Source of the DNA: Neoaquamicrobium sediminum
GTDB lineage: Bacteria > Pseudomonadota > Alphaproteobacteria > Rhizobiales > Rhizobiaceae
DNA length: 64,000 bases
Direction of reading: 5' to 3'
NCBI RefSeq assembly: GCF_013240295.1
Contig: NZ_JABETK010000004.1
Location: 186,001 to 250,000, forward strand
The position numbers and the translations under genes are program-made. Below the pieces are notes generated by a model, which saw nothing but the letters and a program-made list of their open reading frames with translations, did no database searches and had not been told where the DNA came from. This document shows positions 37,800-47,448 of the stretch, one piece after another (position 1 is the stretch's first letter; each line of letters opens with the position of its first letter).

Positions 37800-39095
37800 T
37801 TAGACGGCAGACGCCGAGATTGCAGCTTCGATCGAAGCCTCCAGAATATCCAGCCCTTCAGCCAGAATGTCTTCCTCAATGGTCAGCGGGGTCAGAATGC
37901 GCACGACATTCAGGCGGGTGCCGCAGGACAGCAGGATCAGACCGCGCTTTTCCGCTTCAGCGACGATGGCGTTGGTCAGCGCCGGGTCGGCGTCCTTGGT
38001 GTCACGATCCTTGACGAGCTCGAACGCCACCATCGCGCCCAGCCCGCGCACGTCGCCGATGGCCTCCATGCCCTGACGCTCGGAGATAACCGTGAGACGA
38101 TCCTTGATGCGCTGCCCCACGAAGGCGGCGCGCTCGCAAAGCTTCTCCTGCTCGATCACGTCGAGCACTGCATTGGCGGCGGCGACGGAGAGCGGATTGC
38201 CACCATATGTACCGCCGAGTCCGCCCGGATGCGCGGCATTCATGATCTCAGCGCGGCCGGTGACGGCCGAAAGCGGGAAACCACCAGCGAGACCCTTGGC
38301 CATGGTGATAAGGTCGGGCTTCACGCCGGCATGCTCGAAGCCGAACATCTTGCCGGTGCGGCCCATGCCAGCCTGCACTTCGTCTGCAATCAGCACGATG
38401 CCGTAGCGGTCGGCCACTTCGCGCAACGCAACCAGGAATTCCGTCGGCGCGACGTTGAAGCCGCCTTCGCCCTGCACCGGCTCGACGATGAGCGCCGCGA
38501 CACGCTCCGGGTCAATGTCCGACTGGAAAAGACGTTCGAGACCCGCCAGCGAGTCCTCCAACGAGACCCCCAGATAGGTGTTTGGGAACGCTACGTGGTA
38601 GATGTCGCTTGGGAACGGGCCGAAATTCTTCTTGTAGGGCGAGACTTTGCCGGTCAGCGCCATGCCCAGCATGGTGCGGCCGTGGAACGCGCCGGTGAAG
38701 GCGATGACGCCCGGGCGCTTGGTGTAGGCGCGCGCGATCTTTACCGCGTTCTCCACCGCTTCCGCTCCGGTGGTCACCAGCATGGTGCGGTTTTCGGCGC
38801 CCGTTGGCGCGATTGCGTTGAGCCGCTCGGCCAGACGAATATAGCCTTCATAGGGCGCGACATGAAAACAGGTGTGGGTGAAATGCTCGGCTTGATGGCG
38901 CACGGCCTCCATCAACGCGGGATGGCGGTGACCAGTATTATTAACGGCGATGCCTGCTGCAAAGTCGATGAATCGACGGCCAGCTACATCCCATAGTTCT
39001 GCATTAAGAGCTCTTTCCGCGTAGATGGCCCGTGTGCCGACACCCGTGGAAACGGCGGCAAGCTGACGTGTGGCGAGTTGGGATGCGGCTGTCAT
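37800..39095 (-). CDS. gabT: 4-aminobutyrate aminotransferase
   Basis: 431 residues, fold-type I PLP aminotransferase of the class III (omega) group. Pyridoxal Lys in LITMAKGLAGGFPLSAV, plus DFAAGIAVNNTGHRHPALME, the diagnostic TTGAEAVENAVKIARAYT and ADEVQAGMGRTGKM. GABA and 2-oxoglutarate give succinate semialdehyde and glutamate; the following gene gabD would oxidise the semialdehyde. The XRE-cupin gene directly upstream on the same strand and the shared motif ATAAAATATTG in both promoters imply linked control. Confidence 0.9.
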   Translation of the reverse strand: MTAASQLATRQLAAVSTGVGTRAIYAERALNAELWDVAGRRFIDFAAGIAVNNTGHRHPALMEAVRHQAEHFTHTCFHVAPYEGYIRLAERLNAIAPTGAENRTMLVTTGAEAVENAVKIARAYTKRPGVIAFTGAFHGRTMLGMALTGKVSPYKKNFGPFPSDIYHVAFPNTYLGVSLEDSLAGLERLFQSDIDPERVAALIVEPVQGEGGFNVAPTEFLVALREVADRYGIVLIADEVQAGMGRTGKMFGFEHAGVKPDLITMAKGLAGGFPLSAVTGRAEIMNAAHPGGLGGTYGGNPLSVAAANAVLDVIEQEKLCERAAFVGQRIKDRLTVISERQGMEAIGDVRGLGAMVAFELVKDRDTKDADPALTNAIVAEAEKRGLILLSCGTRLNVVRILTPLTIEEDILAEGLDILEASIEAAISASAV

Positions 39096-39136
39096 GGAGG
39101 GTCCTCAGAATACAAGTCCAGACCTCATATCACTGT

Positions 39137-39147
39137 ATAAAATATTG
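39137..39147. promoter_or_regulatory. Shared 11-bp motif ATAAAATATTG, gabT promoter
   Basis: In the 76-bp gap between the XRE-cupin gene and gabT, 42 bp upstream of gabT. The same 11 bases occur in inverse orientation at 39789-39799, upstream of the XRE-cupin gene. Very AT-rich for this genome. Confidence 0.45.
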
Positions 39148-39171
39148 AACAACCGCTTCCTTTGCGGACTC

Positions 39172-39753
39172 TCATAGATAGGGTGGCGTGCACGCGGATA
39201 TGACGATGGTTCTTTTGGCTGAAAGGTTGCGAAAGCGGTGAGGTATCCGACTGTCGAAAAGATAAGCTTCCCCCGCCGCGAGAACGCGGGTCACGTCTCC
39301 GACAGTTAGCTCCAACTCGCCCTCGACCACGTAACCGCCCTCGTTGGAGGGATGCTGAAGCAGCAGTTCTCCCGTATCCGCACCGGGCTCGTAAAGCTCG
39401 TGGAGGATCTGCAGATTGTGCGAAACTGCATCACCGATCTGGCTGAGATAAACACGCCCGCCTCCAAGGGCGTTGGCGGCAATACGCGAAGTCAAATCGA
39501 CAAACTCGCCAGGGGCAAAGAACGGCCCCTTGGGCACACCACGATCCGATTCGAAGAAATCCGCCATGCTTACGCCTAGGCCGCTCAATATTTTGCGAAG
39601 CGTAGATACGGAAGGGCTGTTGCGGTTCATCTCGATATTGGAGATTTGAGCGTGAGGCACGCCGGCAAGCCCTGCAAGCTGTCGCTGCGAAAGCCCTGCC
39701 GATAAACGCATCGCCTTGAGCCTGCTACCTACATCGAATTCTTCGGCAATCAT
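39172..39753 (-). CDS. XRE-family regulator with C-terminal cupin (PuuR type)
   Basis: 193 residues. The lambda-type HTH lies at about residues 10-65 (LKAMRLSAGLSQRQLAGLAG, then VPHAQISNIEMNRNSPSVST). The cupin (residues 120-190) shows HPSNEGGYVVEGELELTVGD and RIPHRFRNLS. E. coli PuuR of this architecture represses putrescine-to-GABA genes. Upstream of gabT and gabD it most likely senses a GABA-pathway metabolite; the shared motif supports direct control. Confidence 0.85.
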   Translation of the reverse strand: MIAEEFDVGSRLKAMRLSAGLSQRQLAGLAGVPHAQISNIEMNRNSPSVSTLRKILSGLGVSMADFFESDRGVPKGPFFAPGEFVDLTSRIAANALGGGRVYLSQIGDAVSHNLQILHELYEPGADTGELLLQHPSNEGGYVVEGELELTVGDVTRVLAAGEAYLFDSRIPHRFRNLSAKRTIVISACTPPYL

Positions 39754-40238
39754 GCCACTGCATCTCCATCTGTCGTCTCCAAAGCAGACAATATTTTATC
39801 CGCTCCACTTTCCATCTAATTCGATTCTTGCTGGAGCGGGGCAGCATTCGTGCGTTTGGTCGTTCAGGATCTGCACACGCTGCACGGTTAAAAGCTTTGA
39901 GATCGTTGGTCTGGCCTTCGGGCGATGTCACATAAACAGGGATGAGCCATAGTTGCAGGCGTCCTGGCCAAGCGACCCAGAATGGTGGCGCATCATCCAC
40001 TCATCACGCAAGCAGGGCTTCATAGCCGCCATCGTCTCGCCGGCCTGAGATATCGGAGCGTTTTAGTTGCCGTGTGCTGGCCGCTCGATCGGTCCGGCAA
40101 GCGATTGTTGGCTGCCTTCGGTAAGCTTGTCATAAGCAACCGGAATGGGGAGTTACTGGCTTCAATTCTGATGGTTTAGGCCAGCGGAAAAGCCGATAAT
40201 GACGGAAAACGCCCCCACCTTTGTGGAAACACATCGTT
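39754..40238. other. 485-bp intergenic region without recognised gene
   Basis: Between the divergent XRE-cupin and LssY-type genes. It holds the motif at 39789-39799 and several short open frames with no family resemblance. No hairpin terminator, tRNA or repeat was noticed. Confidence 0.5.
39789..39799. promoter_or_regulatory. Shared 11-bp motif CAATATTTTAT, XRE-cupin promoter
   Basis: Exact reverse complement of 39137-39147, 36 bp upstream of the XRE-cupin start. Suggests autoregulation and coordinated control of gabT-gabD by this protein. Confidence 0.45.
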
Positions 40239-41071
40239 ATGAGTGAGCAGCTTCCTAGACCGATGCGTGCCCGACGTGGACGAAAAGAACACAGGCTCGT
40301 TCGCTGTCTAGCGCTTAGCGTCAGTGCAATCGTAATTGTTTGGGCGGGCATGGGTTATCTTATTCTGCCGTTCGCCCTGCGCCACTATGAGCATCAGACA
40401 GCGCTGGACGGCCTTCAGATGGTGACACACACCTCGGACGGCTTGGCGGGCGACCCTTTAAATGTTGGAATTGTTGGAACTCGTGACGAACTCGTAACCG
40501 CCATGGCAGCGGCAGATTGGTCTCCGCGGATCCCGTGACGCTGCGCACCAGCATCGAGATCATCGGTAGCGTGGTTTTTGACGAAGCCTATCGCCAAGCG
40601 CCCGTCAGTCCACTGTTCTACCAAGGGCGGCGGCAGGACCTCGCTTTCGAGAAGGAGGTCGGCCATAGCGCAGACCGGCGCCAGCATGTACGCTTCTGGA
40701 CTGTCCTTTCCGCTGGTATGGAGGGTCGACCGGTCTGGCTCGGGTCCGCTTCGTTGGATGTCGGCGTAGGGCTCAGCCACTACACCGGCGCGGTGACCCA
40801 CGCGATCTCTCCGGACGTCGATGCCATGCGCGACAAACTGGCCGCGGACCTCGCTGCGACCGGACATGTAGCCGAGGTCTACGAGGTGACAGGCGTCGGC
40901 TTCACCGTCAACGGACGCAACGGAGAGGGTGACCGCTACTATACCGATGGCGAGATTCGCTTCTCCGTTCTTGCTGGCCCAGGAGCAGAGGGACGCCAGC
41001 CGCCGCCGGTTCGGCCCAACCCGCCGCTTGTCGATCTCAAGAACGCGTTGTGGCATGCCGCCTCTAATTGA
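40239..41071 (+). CDS. LssY C-terminal domain membrane-anchored protein (one frame break)
   Basis: 277 residues after correction. A single N-terminal anchor (ALSVSAIVIVWAGMGYLILP, residues about 28-47) precedes a soluble LssY_C-type domain with GDPLNVGIVGTRDELVTAM, SIEIIGSVVFDEAYRQAP, FYQGRRQDLAFEKEVG and RFWTVLSAGMEGRPVWLGS. At 40519-40520 one G of a GGG is lost; restoring it joins AAADW to VSADPVTLRTS. The function of LssY_C is not known; the family is often near phosphatase or envelope genes. The neighbouring kinase gene on the other strand converges with it. Confidence 0.75.
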
Positions 41072-41212
41072 CTCCCATGGCGAAGCGTTATGATGTTCCA
41101 TGTGCACGTGATCCCGGCCGACGCGGCGCGCGCTGACCCTCGAGGTCGCCGCTTGAGCGCGCATAGGTGACGAAACCAAAAACGGCATGACGGAACGTGG
41201 TTCATTTCTGGC

Positions 41213-42589
41213 TCATGGACGGTCACCGATGGGCGATGCACGTGTGTCCGATGCGCTGGGCAGCCGGATCGCCACTTCAAAACCATCGACACGGCCGGTG
41301 GCCGGCGATCTGAATTCAATTGTTCCATCCATTGTTTTGACAAATGAAATCGCAATGGCGAGCCCAAGACCGGACCCAGCCGCGCCGGTGCGACCGCGCC
41401 TGAAGCGCTTTACGAGGTCGGTCAATTGCTCCGCCGGAATAACCTGACCGCCATTTGCGACAGTTATGACGCCGGCTTCCGATAGAGCGACTATTACCGG
41501 CGTTTCCTCGGCCCCATGGAACAGTGCGTTTTCAATGAGATTGCGCAAGACAATTCCAAAAGCATCTACATCGATCCGCCGCATCATGGACAAGCCCTTC
41601 GGCGCGTCGAATTGAAGACGCCCCACATAAGCCCGCATGCGCTGAAACTCCTCGACGACCAGCTTGATGATCGGCACGAGATCCGCCTCCACATCGGACA
41701 TGCCGATCCCGGAATCAGCGCGCGCCATCTGCAGCAGTTTTTCCGTCAGTCGGCTGAGATTGGCGAGCGAAGCCTCAACCTCTCTCGCCCGTGTCTTGAC
41801 GGGTCCTTCAGACAGTTCGCGAACAAGCCGCTGTGTCTGCGCGAGCGCACCGGCGATCGGCGTGCGCAGTTCGTGGGCGCTGTTGGCGGCAAATTCACGC
41901 TCGCTTTCAAGCGCCGCGCGCAGTCGGTCGAGCAGGCGATCGACCGAGCTTTCCATGTCACGAAGTTCTGCCGGAAGGCCGGCAAGCGCGACCGGTGCGA
42001 GATTGCCTCCATCTCGCGTACTGATCGCCTCCCGAAACCGATCGAGCGGCGCGAGCGTACGGCGTACTATCCACCAGATCGCCAGCACACTCAAAGGAAC
42101 GAGAGGTACCAGTGGCAGGAATAGCGCCGCTGCAGTCTCGGCCATCGCTTCGCGGCGATGGAAGAGCGGATCGGCAACCTGCAGAAAGAGCGAGCCGCTG
42201 ACAGATTCGGTTGTCAGAACGCGATGATTGGGGGTGGTAAAATAGCCCGCTTGCAGCGGCACATCGAATGGCTCGGCTGGCGCATCGTGGGAGTGAACGA
42301 GCACTTGGCCGCTTTGATCACGAAGCTGATAGGTTAAGTAGCTTTCGCTGCCCGCACTGCTTGCCAATGTTTGGCGTGGCCCGCCGTCTGATGTCTGGGA
42401 CATCAGATCCTCTACCAGAAGCGGCATCAATCGATCTGATGTTTGCTGCAGAGCGCTGTCGAAAACTTCGTCAAACTCGCCGCGCATGACAAGCGCACCG
42501 GCGGCGACGGCAGCGATCCAGAACAACATTGTCGCGACTGTCAGCCCGACAATGAGGCGGCGGGTCATGCTGGAAGGCTTTGCTCTCAT
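41213..42589 (-). CDS. Sensor histidine kinase (QseC/PmrB type)
   Basis: 458 residues. TM1 is LIVGLTVATMLFWIAAVAAG, then a periplasmic domain of about 130 residues and TM2 ALFLPLVPLVPLSVLAIWWI, a HAMP-like linker, HisKA with phospho-His in FAANSAHELRTPIAG, and ATPase N-box NLIENALFHG and G-box GSGLGLAIAISF. Start overlaps the response-regulator stop (ATGA). The signal is unknown; homologous systems respond to metals, acidity or cationic peptides. Confidence 0.88.
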   Translation of the reverse strand: MRAKPSSMTRRLIVGLTVATMLFWIAAVAAGALVMRGEFDEVFDSALQQTSDRLMPLLVEDLMSQTSDGGPRQTLASSAGSESYLTYQLRDQSGQVLVHSHDAPAEPFDVPLQAGYFTTPNHRVLTTESVSGSLFLQVADPLFHRREAMAETAAALFLPLVPLVPLSVLAIWWIVRRTLAPLDRFREAISTRDGGNLAPVALAGLPAELRDMESSVDRLLDRLRAALESEREFAANSAHELRTPIAGALAQTQRLVRELSEGPVKTRAREVEASLANLSRLTEKLLQMARADSGIGMSDVEADLVPIIKLVVEEFQRMRAYVGRLQFDAPKGLSMMRRIDVDAFGIVLRNLIENALFHGAEETPVIVALSEAGVITVANGGQVIPAEQLTDLVKRFRRGRTGAAGSGLGLAIAISFVKTMDGTIEFRSPATGRVDGFEVAIRLPSASDTRASPIGDRP

Positions 42590-43245
42590 GTTGCCAGCCT
42601 GTATCCGAGCCCACGCAATGTCGCGATTGCTTCCGGCCCGAGCTTCTTGCGCAGCCGGCTGACATAGACCTCAACCGCATTGCTCTCGATCTCGGCGCCG
42701 AACTCGTAAAGGGCGTCTTCGATCGTGGATTTCGAAACGACCGCCCCGGGGCGGCTTGTCAGGGCATCGAGCACGGCCCATTCCCTTGCCGTCAGTTCGA
42801 CGGTGGCTCCGTTCAGCTTTGCGATCCGCTCGGCGGCAAGGAGCTCGACCGGGCCAATTTTCACTGCAAGGTCGGGACCGATAGCCCCTGCACGCCGTCC
42901 GACGGCATGGATGCGCGCCGACAGTTCGCCGAGATCGAAAGGCTTGACCAGATAGTCGTCGGCGCCGGCATTGAGACCGGCGATACGGTCGGTAATCTGG
43001 TCGCGTGCGGTTACGATGATGACGGGAGTTCGATCGGCGCGCGCCCGCATATCACGAAGATGGCCGACGCCTTGGCCGTCAGGCAACTGCAGGTCGAGAA
43101 GCACCAAACCGTAGCTGGCGACTTTGGCGAAAGCCCGTGCCTGTTCCAGCGTCTCGGCCCAATCGACGGCATGGCCGTCCGCGGCAATATGATCGCGAAC
43201 CGCGCTGCCTATCCTTCGATCATCTTCCACCAGCAATATTCGCAT
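42586..43245 (-). CDS. OmpR-family response regulator
   Basis: 219 residues. Receiver domain: acidic pocket VEDD, phospho-Asp in LVLLDLQLPDG, Lys in LVKPFDLGEL. The winged-helix output ends VEVYVSRLRKKLGPEAI. Start 43245 (MRILLVEDDRRI) is chosen over longer readings. It pairs with the downstream kinase. A direct repeat of TCAG lies upstream in the divergent region to the PepSY-like gene. Confidence 0.9.
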   Translation of the reverse strand: MRILLVEDDRRIGSAVRDHIAADGHAVDWAETLEQARAFAKVASYGLVLLDLQLPDGQGVGHLRDMRARADRTPVIIVTARDQITDRIAGLNAGADDYLVKPFDLGELSARIHAVGRRAGAIGPDLAVKIGPVELLAAERIAKLNGATVELTAREWAVLDALTSRPGAVVSKSTIEDALYEFGAEIESNAVEVYVSRLRKKLGPEAIATLRGLGYRLAT

Positions 43246-43315
43246 GTACGTCCTGTTCGGAGGCGAAATGATCCTAGGCGACGATCCTGACAGCGCGCTG
43301 ATTATCAAGCTGCTT

Positions 43316-43330
43316 TCAGCCTGGTGTCAG
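43316..43330. promoter_or_regulatory. Direct repeat TCAG-N7-TCAG, possible response-regulator box
   Basis: Two TCAG repeats 11 bp apart, one helical turn, as OmpR/PhoB-type boxes are arranged. Lies between the regulator gene and the divergent PepSY-like gene. Confidence 0.3.
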
Positions 43331-43377
43331 GTTGATCCGCCAACAAGGCGAAGTCATCCACTGTTTTTGGAGATCGC

Positions 43378-43680
43378 ATGAAAACCGTCGCAGCCACCAC
43401 ATTGGTCGCCGGCATGACCTTGCCAGCGTTCGCGAAAGCCGCGTGCGACGTCCCCGTCGCTGAATGGCTACCGCGCGAAGCGAGGCCTACATCGATGAAA
43501 ATGAACCTGAGCTGGCTCCATATTTGCCTGCTGCTGGCCCCTCTCGTCGGTGCCGTCTGCCTGATGGCGATCGCGTCCGGCTCGGTCGTGGCGCACGCAC
43601 CCAGAGCGCTGTCCAGCCACGCATCAGCGGGCCAGCATCGTTTTGCCCCTGACCACATCAGCCGGCAGCGTCACCTTTGA
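43378..43680 (+). pseudogene. Degraded PepSY-domain secreted protein (probable remnant)
   Basis: The first 34 codons look like the start of a small periplasmic PepSY protein: signal peptide MKTVAATTLVAGMTLPAFAK then CDVPVAEWLPREA. The rest of the frame does not match PepSY; it becomes a hydrophobic segment (SWLHICLLLAPLVGAVCLMA) and a His/Arg-rich tail. Divergent PepSY genes are commonly placed next to such two-component genes. I take it as a truncated or scrambled gene, or as a short novel membrane protein. It overlaps nothing and precedes the sulfatase gene. Confidence 0.4.
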
Positions 43681-43702
43681 CGATCTCGAACAGCGCCGGC
43701 AC

Positions 43703-45697
43703 ATGACCATGACGCATTCACCACCGCTTGACCGAGGCTTTGCACAGCGGCTTGTGCCGCTCCGGTCGCTGTTGCTCACCTATCCAACCATACTGGCCGC
43801 CTGCGCGCTGGCGATCTTCGTCGCAACCCGGCTTGGGCTCTCGATCTATAGCAGTCGCGACATCGGCCTGTCGGACATGCCTTTCGTGCTTGTCCGTGGT
43901 CTCTGGTTCGATCTCGTCACACTGGGGGCTCTGCTGTCGCCGTTCCTTCTGGTGAACGCCGTTCTCCCGGATCGGCTTCGTCGCAGTCGGATATTTGCCT
44001 GGCTCAGTAGGGTAACTGTATGGCTCGTGGTCGCTCTTCTGCTATTTTCGGCGGTTGGAGAGTTCCTGTTCTGGGAAGAGTTCTCGGTCAGGTACAATTT
44101 TATCGCGGTCGACTACCTCGTCTATACGCAGGAAGTCATTGCCAACATTTTCGAGTCCTATCCTGTGACGCCCCTGCTGATTTCGATAGCCGGGACGGCG
44201 GCTGTGATCGTTTGGTGCCTTCGTCACTGGTTCCGCGCCGCCGAGACGATGCCCTATAGCGCGCGTACACGTCTCACGATGCTAGCGCTCGCTGTTGTCG
44301 GGCCGATGTTGTCGCTTGTAGCCAGTATCGACCAGACGCGGGGATCGGGCAACGCCTATGCGGACGAACTCTCCGGCAACGGCTTGTTCAGCCTCGTGTC
44401 AGCATTCTTCCTGAACGAGCTGGACTACGACCGGTTCTACGCGACGCTGCCGAACAAACAGGCTACCGAGATTCTTGCTGGCCTCGGCATGCCGCGCGCC
44501 ACCCCAAAACCGGCCGATTCTGATGGCCAGCAGCAGGCCGAATTCCCCGCATACCTGACACGCCGGCCTAAGAATGTCGTCTTGATCACGGTAGAGAGCC
44601 TTTCGGCCGAATTTCTCGGCAGTTACGGCAATGCGAAGGGACTGACCCCCAACCTCGACCGCATCGCCTCCCAGGGGCTGGTGTTCGACCGCCTCTTTGC
44701 TACCGGCACACGCACGGTGCGCGGTCTCGAAGCAACATCGCTCGGGACACCACCGGTGCCAGGTCAGGCGATCGTGCGGCGACCCAAGAGCGACCACCTG
44801 ACGACGCTCGGCGAAATCCTCCATCATGCGGGGTTCGCGACAACATTCGTCTACGGCGGCAACGCCTACTTCGACAACATGGCGGCCTATTTTGGTGGCA
44901 ACGACTACACGGTTCTGGACCGCGGCGATTTTCCGGTCGAAACGGTCGCTTTCGAGAACGCGTGGGGAGCGGCCGACGAAAGCCTGTTCGACAATGCGGC
45001 GAAACGGCTCGACGATCACACCGCGGATGGCACGCCATTCTTCATGCATATCATGACGTCGTCGAACCATCGGCCGTACACCTATCCCGACGGGCGCATC
45101 GATATTGCCTCACCGGGAGGGCGTGATGGAGCGGTCAAATACACCGACTACGCGATCGGCCACTTTCTTGAGACGGCATCGACTAGGCCGTGGTTCGCCG
45201 ACACGCTTTTCGTGATCACGGCCGACCACTGTGCATCGGTGGCGGGCAAGACCGAGCTCCCCATCGGCAGCTACCTGATCCCGATGATCTTCTACGCGCC
45301 GGGTATCGTAAAACCGGGACGCATCACGGCGATGACGAGCCAGATCGACATCCCGCCGACACTCCTTCGCGTACTTGATGCGCCGGGAGAGGAGATGTTT
45401 TTCGGTCGCGCCATCACCGGCGGGACACCTATCGACGAACGAGCCTTTATCAGCAATTATCAGTCACTTGGTTATCTGAAGAACGGCCTGTTGACCGTGC
45501 TGCGCCCGAAAGGCCTGGTGCAAAGCTTCGCAATCGATCCCGCCACTTTGGCTTCACGGCCGGCGCCCATCGATAAGCGTCTGCGCGACGAAGCCATCGC
45601 CTACTACCAGACGGCGTCACGCAGTTTCAAAACGGGAGCCTTGCGTGCGGCGTGGCCAGAAGAAGACGTCCGCGTCAAAACGGAGATCGAGCAGTGA
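43703..45697 (+). CDS. LTA-synthase-like membrane sulfatase-family transferase
   Basis: 664 residues. The N-terminus has about five membrane segments (from LLTYPTILAACALAIFVATR to MLALAVVGPMLSLVASID). A periplasmic alkaline-phosphatase-fold domain then shows NVVLITVESLSAEFLGSYG (metal-binding Glu), the nucleophile region GTRTVRGLEATSLGTPP (Thr), and VITADHCAS (metal ligands). The family transfers phosphoglycerol or other head groups to envelope glycans or lipids (LtaS, OpgB, MdoB). Start ATG 43703 or 43709. The product may modify the envelope under control of the neighbouring two-component system. Confidence 0.85.
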   Translation: MTMTHSPPLDRGFAQRLVPLRSLLLTYPTILAACALAIFVATRLGLSIYSSRDIGLSDMPFVLVRGLWFDLVTLGALLSPFLLVNAVLPDRLRRSRIFAWLSRVTVWLVVALLLFSAVGEFLFWEEFSVRYNFIAVDYLVYTQEVIANIFESYPVTPLLISIAGTAAVIVWCLRHWFRAAETMPYSARTRLTMLALAVVGPMLSLVASIDQTRGSGNAYADELSGNGLFSLVSAFFLNELDYDRFYATLPNKQATEILAGLGMPRATPKPADSDGQQQAEFPAYLTRRPKNVVLITVESLSAEFLGSYGNAKGLTPNLDRIASQGLVFDRLFATGTRTVRGLEATSLGTPPVPGQAIVRRPKSDHLTTLGEILHHAGFATTFVYGGNAYFDNMAAYFGGNDYTVLDRGDFPVETVAFENAWGAADESLFDNAAKRLDDHTADGTPFFMHIMTSSNHRPYTYPDGRIDIASPGGRDGAVKYTDYAIGHFLETASTRPWFADTLFVITADHCASVAGKTELPIGSYLIPMIFYAPGIVKPGRITAMTSQIDIPPTLLRVLDAPGEEMFFGRAITGGTPIDERAFISNYQSLGYLKNGLLTVLRPKGLVQSFAIDPATLASRPAPIDKRLRDEAIAYYQTASRSFKTGALRAAWPEEDVRVKTEIEQ

Positions 45698-45910
45698 ACG
45701 AGGCAGCGCCAGCCGGACTCGGCTGCCGAAAGTTCGTGACGATGGTTTCAAGCCACCCCTACCCGACGACCCACAATCCGCTCCATTTTCGGCGGCACCG
45801 GCTTCTTCGAACTCATAGAGAAGGCCGGAAATCTGGCATGATCCCGGTACCATTTCGTGCGTTCTCAACGGATATCTCAAACGTCACCCGTAAGATCGAG
45901 GATTCCAATT

Positions 45911-46408
45911 ATGCAAAGACATAAACGTGGATATTCCGGTTTGCAGATATCGCTGCACTGGATCTTGGCAGCGCTCGTGCTGTTCCAGTTGATCTTCGGC
46001 GAGAGCATGACAGCGGTCGTCGACGCCGCGGAGGACCGTCTGCAAGCTAGCGGGGCCGACCTCGCACTCGGCTCAGCGCATTACTGGATCGGAATCGCAA
46101 TCCTCGTGTTCGTCGGCTTACGCATACTACTTCGATTGACGAGCGGCGTGCCCCGGCCAGCCGACAGTGGGCCGGTATGGATGAGTGCGGCTGCTCGTGC
46201 TTCGCATATTCTGTTCTATATTCTTCTGGCGGCGACACCGATCCTGGGGCTTCTGGCGTACTATGTTGGCGATCCCTTCGGCGAGATCCACTCGCTCGCC
46301 AAGCCTGTGTTCATCTTGCTCATCGTGCTCCACGCAGCGGCTGCCCTGCTCCATCATTTCTGGCTCAAGGACGATACGTTGAAGCGGATTTTCATACCCG
46401 GTGTCTAA
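45911..46408 (+). CDS. Cytochrome b561 family protein
   Basis: 165 residues, four membrane segments. Conserved His, presumed haem ligands, are in LQISLHWILAALVLF, GSAHYWIGIAILVFV, ARASHILFYILLAAT and VLHAAAALLHHFWLKDDT. It is a small diheme membrane cytochrome of the CybB type, oxidising quinol or handling superoxide. ATG 45911 is chosen since it begins the usual MQRHKRGYSGLQISLHW. It lies 213 bp after the sulfatase; an operon is possible. Confidence 0.88.
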   Translation: MQRHKRGYSGLQISLHWILAALVLFQLIFGESMTAVVDAAEDRLQASGADLALGSAHYWIGIAILVFVGLRILLRLTSGVPRPADSGPVWMSAAARASHILFYILLAATPILGLLAYYVGDPFGEIHSLAKPVFILLIVLHAAAALLHHFWLKDDTLKRIFIPGV

Positions 46409-46650
46409 CGGCGGACGATAAACCGCCTACGCCAGATCTCTTCGAATGCGGCGGGACACCGAACCTGCAGACATTCAGGGATCTCGCTATCTGCGTTGAT
46501 CGCCCCGGCATGCGATTGAGTGGATCGACGCGGCGACACATCCCCCTCGGTTTGCGCCACAGTTTTGGCATCATCTCATCTCTCCCAATCAGCTTGTCCG
46601 CGCGCCGCAATGATCCCGGGCGGATGATCCGATTGCTATCGTTGCTCGGC

Positions 46651-47445
46651 CTACTTGCGATCCGGTTCGACAAAAAACTCCAGGCCGACCAGCCGCTCGA
46701 GAAGAATGACCAGCAGCAGCGTCATCACGACGAGCACCGTCGAAATCGCGGCAACCACCGGCGTCCCGCTCTCCTGGATAAAGGAGTAGGTCTCGACAGG
46801 CAGGGTTGTTATGAACGGGCCGACGAGAAACATGGTCACTGTCACCTCATCGAAGGACAGGATGAAGCTGAACAGCAGCGCGGTGATGATCCCCGGGCGC
46901 ACCAGCGGCAGGGTCACGTGGCGGAACGTATACCAGTTCCGTGCTCCCATGCTCATGGACGCCTCTTCCAGTTCCCTGTCCAGCTTGCGCAGGCTCACGG
47001 AAATGGGCCGGTAGGCATACGGCAAGGTGATGATGCAGTGGACGAGAAGCAGCCCGGCAAAAGTGCCGTAGCCGCCGATCATCATCAAGAGCGACAGCAT
47101 GGCGACGCCCAGTGCTGCGTGCGGAAAAAGAAGCGGCGTCATCACCGCGACTTCGAAGTAGCGCGTGAAGGCAGTCTGACGACGCGAGACGGCCAGCGCA
47201 GCGAGGAAGGCCACCGTGGTACTCAATAAGGCGCCGGCGATCGCCAACCCCAGGCTCACCACCAGAGCGCGCAGCCAGCGTGCATCCGTCAGGAACTCCT
47301 GGTACCAGCGTAGCGACAGTTCACCTGGCGGGAATTGGATGTAGCCGTCATGGCTGAAGGACGCCGCAGCGACGATAATAATCGGCGCGGGCATGAACAG
47401 CAGGACCGCCCAGATGCCGATCGTATCCCATCTCTGCTTCAGCAT
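46651..47445 (-). CDS. Polyamine/spermidine-type ABC transporter permease (PotC type)
   Basis: 264 residues, six predicted membrane segments. The cytoplasmic EAA loop is RELEEASMSMGARNWYTFRH with VTLPLVRPGIITALLF. Starts MLKQRWDTIGIWAV, 3 bp after the stop of the PotB-type gene. It is the last gene of a seven-gene operon (ATPase, binding protein, ligase, amidase, amidohydrolase, permease, permease). The substrate is unclear; the neighbours suggest an amide or carboxylate. Confidence 0.88.
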   Translation of the reverse strand: MLKQRWDTIGIWAVLLFMPAPIIIVAAASFSHDGYIQFPPGELSLRWYQEFLTDARWLRALVVSLGLAIAGALLSTTVAFLAALAVSRRQTAFTRYFEVAVMTPLLFPHAALGVAMLSLLMMIGGYGTFAGLLLVHCIITLPYAYRPISVSLRKLDRELEEASMSMGARNWYTFRHVTLPLVRPGIITALLFSFILSFDEVTVTMFLVGPFITTLPVETYSFIQESGTPVVAAISTVLVVMTLLLVILLERLVGLEFFVEPDRK

Positions 47446-47448
47446 CGC

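Noticed and set aside
45694..45924. Short frame starting GTG at the sulfatase stop
   Set aside because: Runs into the cytochrome b561 start region, has no family resemblance and no good ribosome-binding site.
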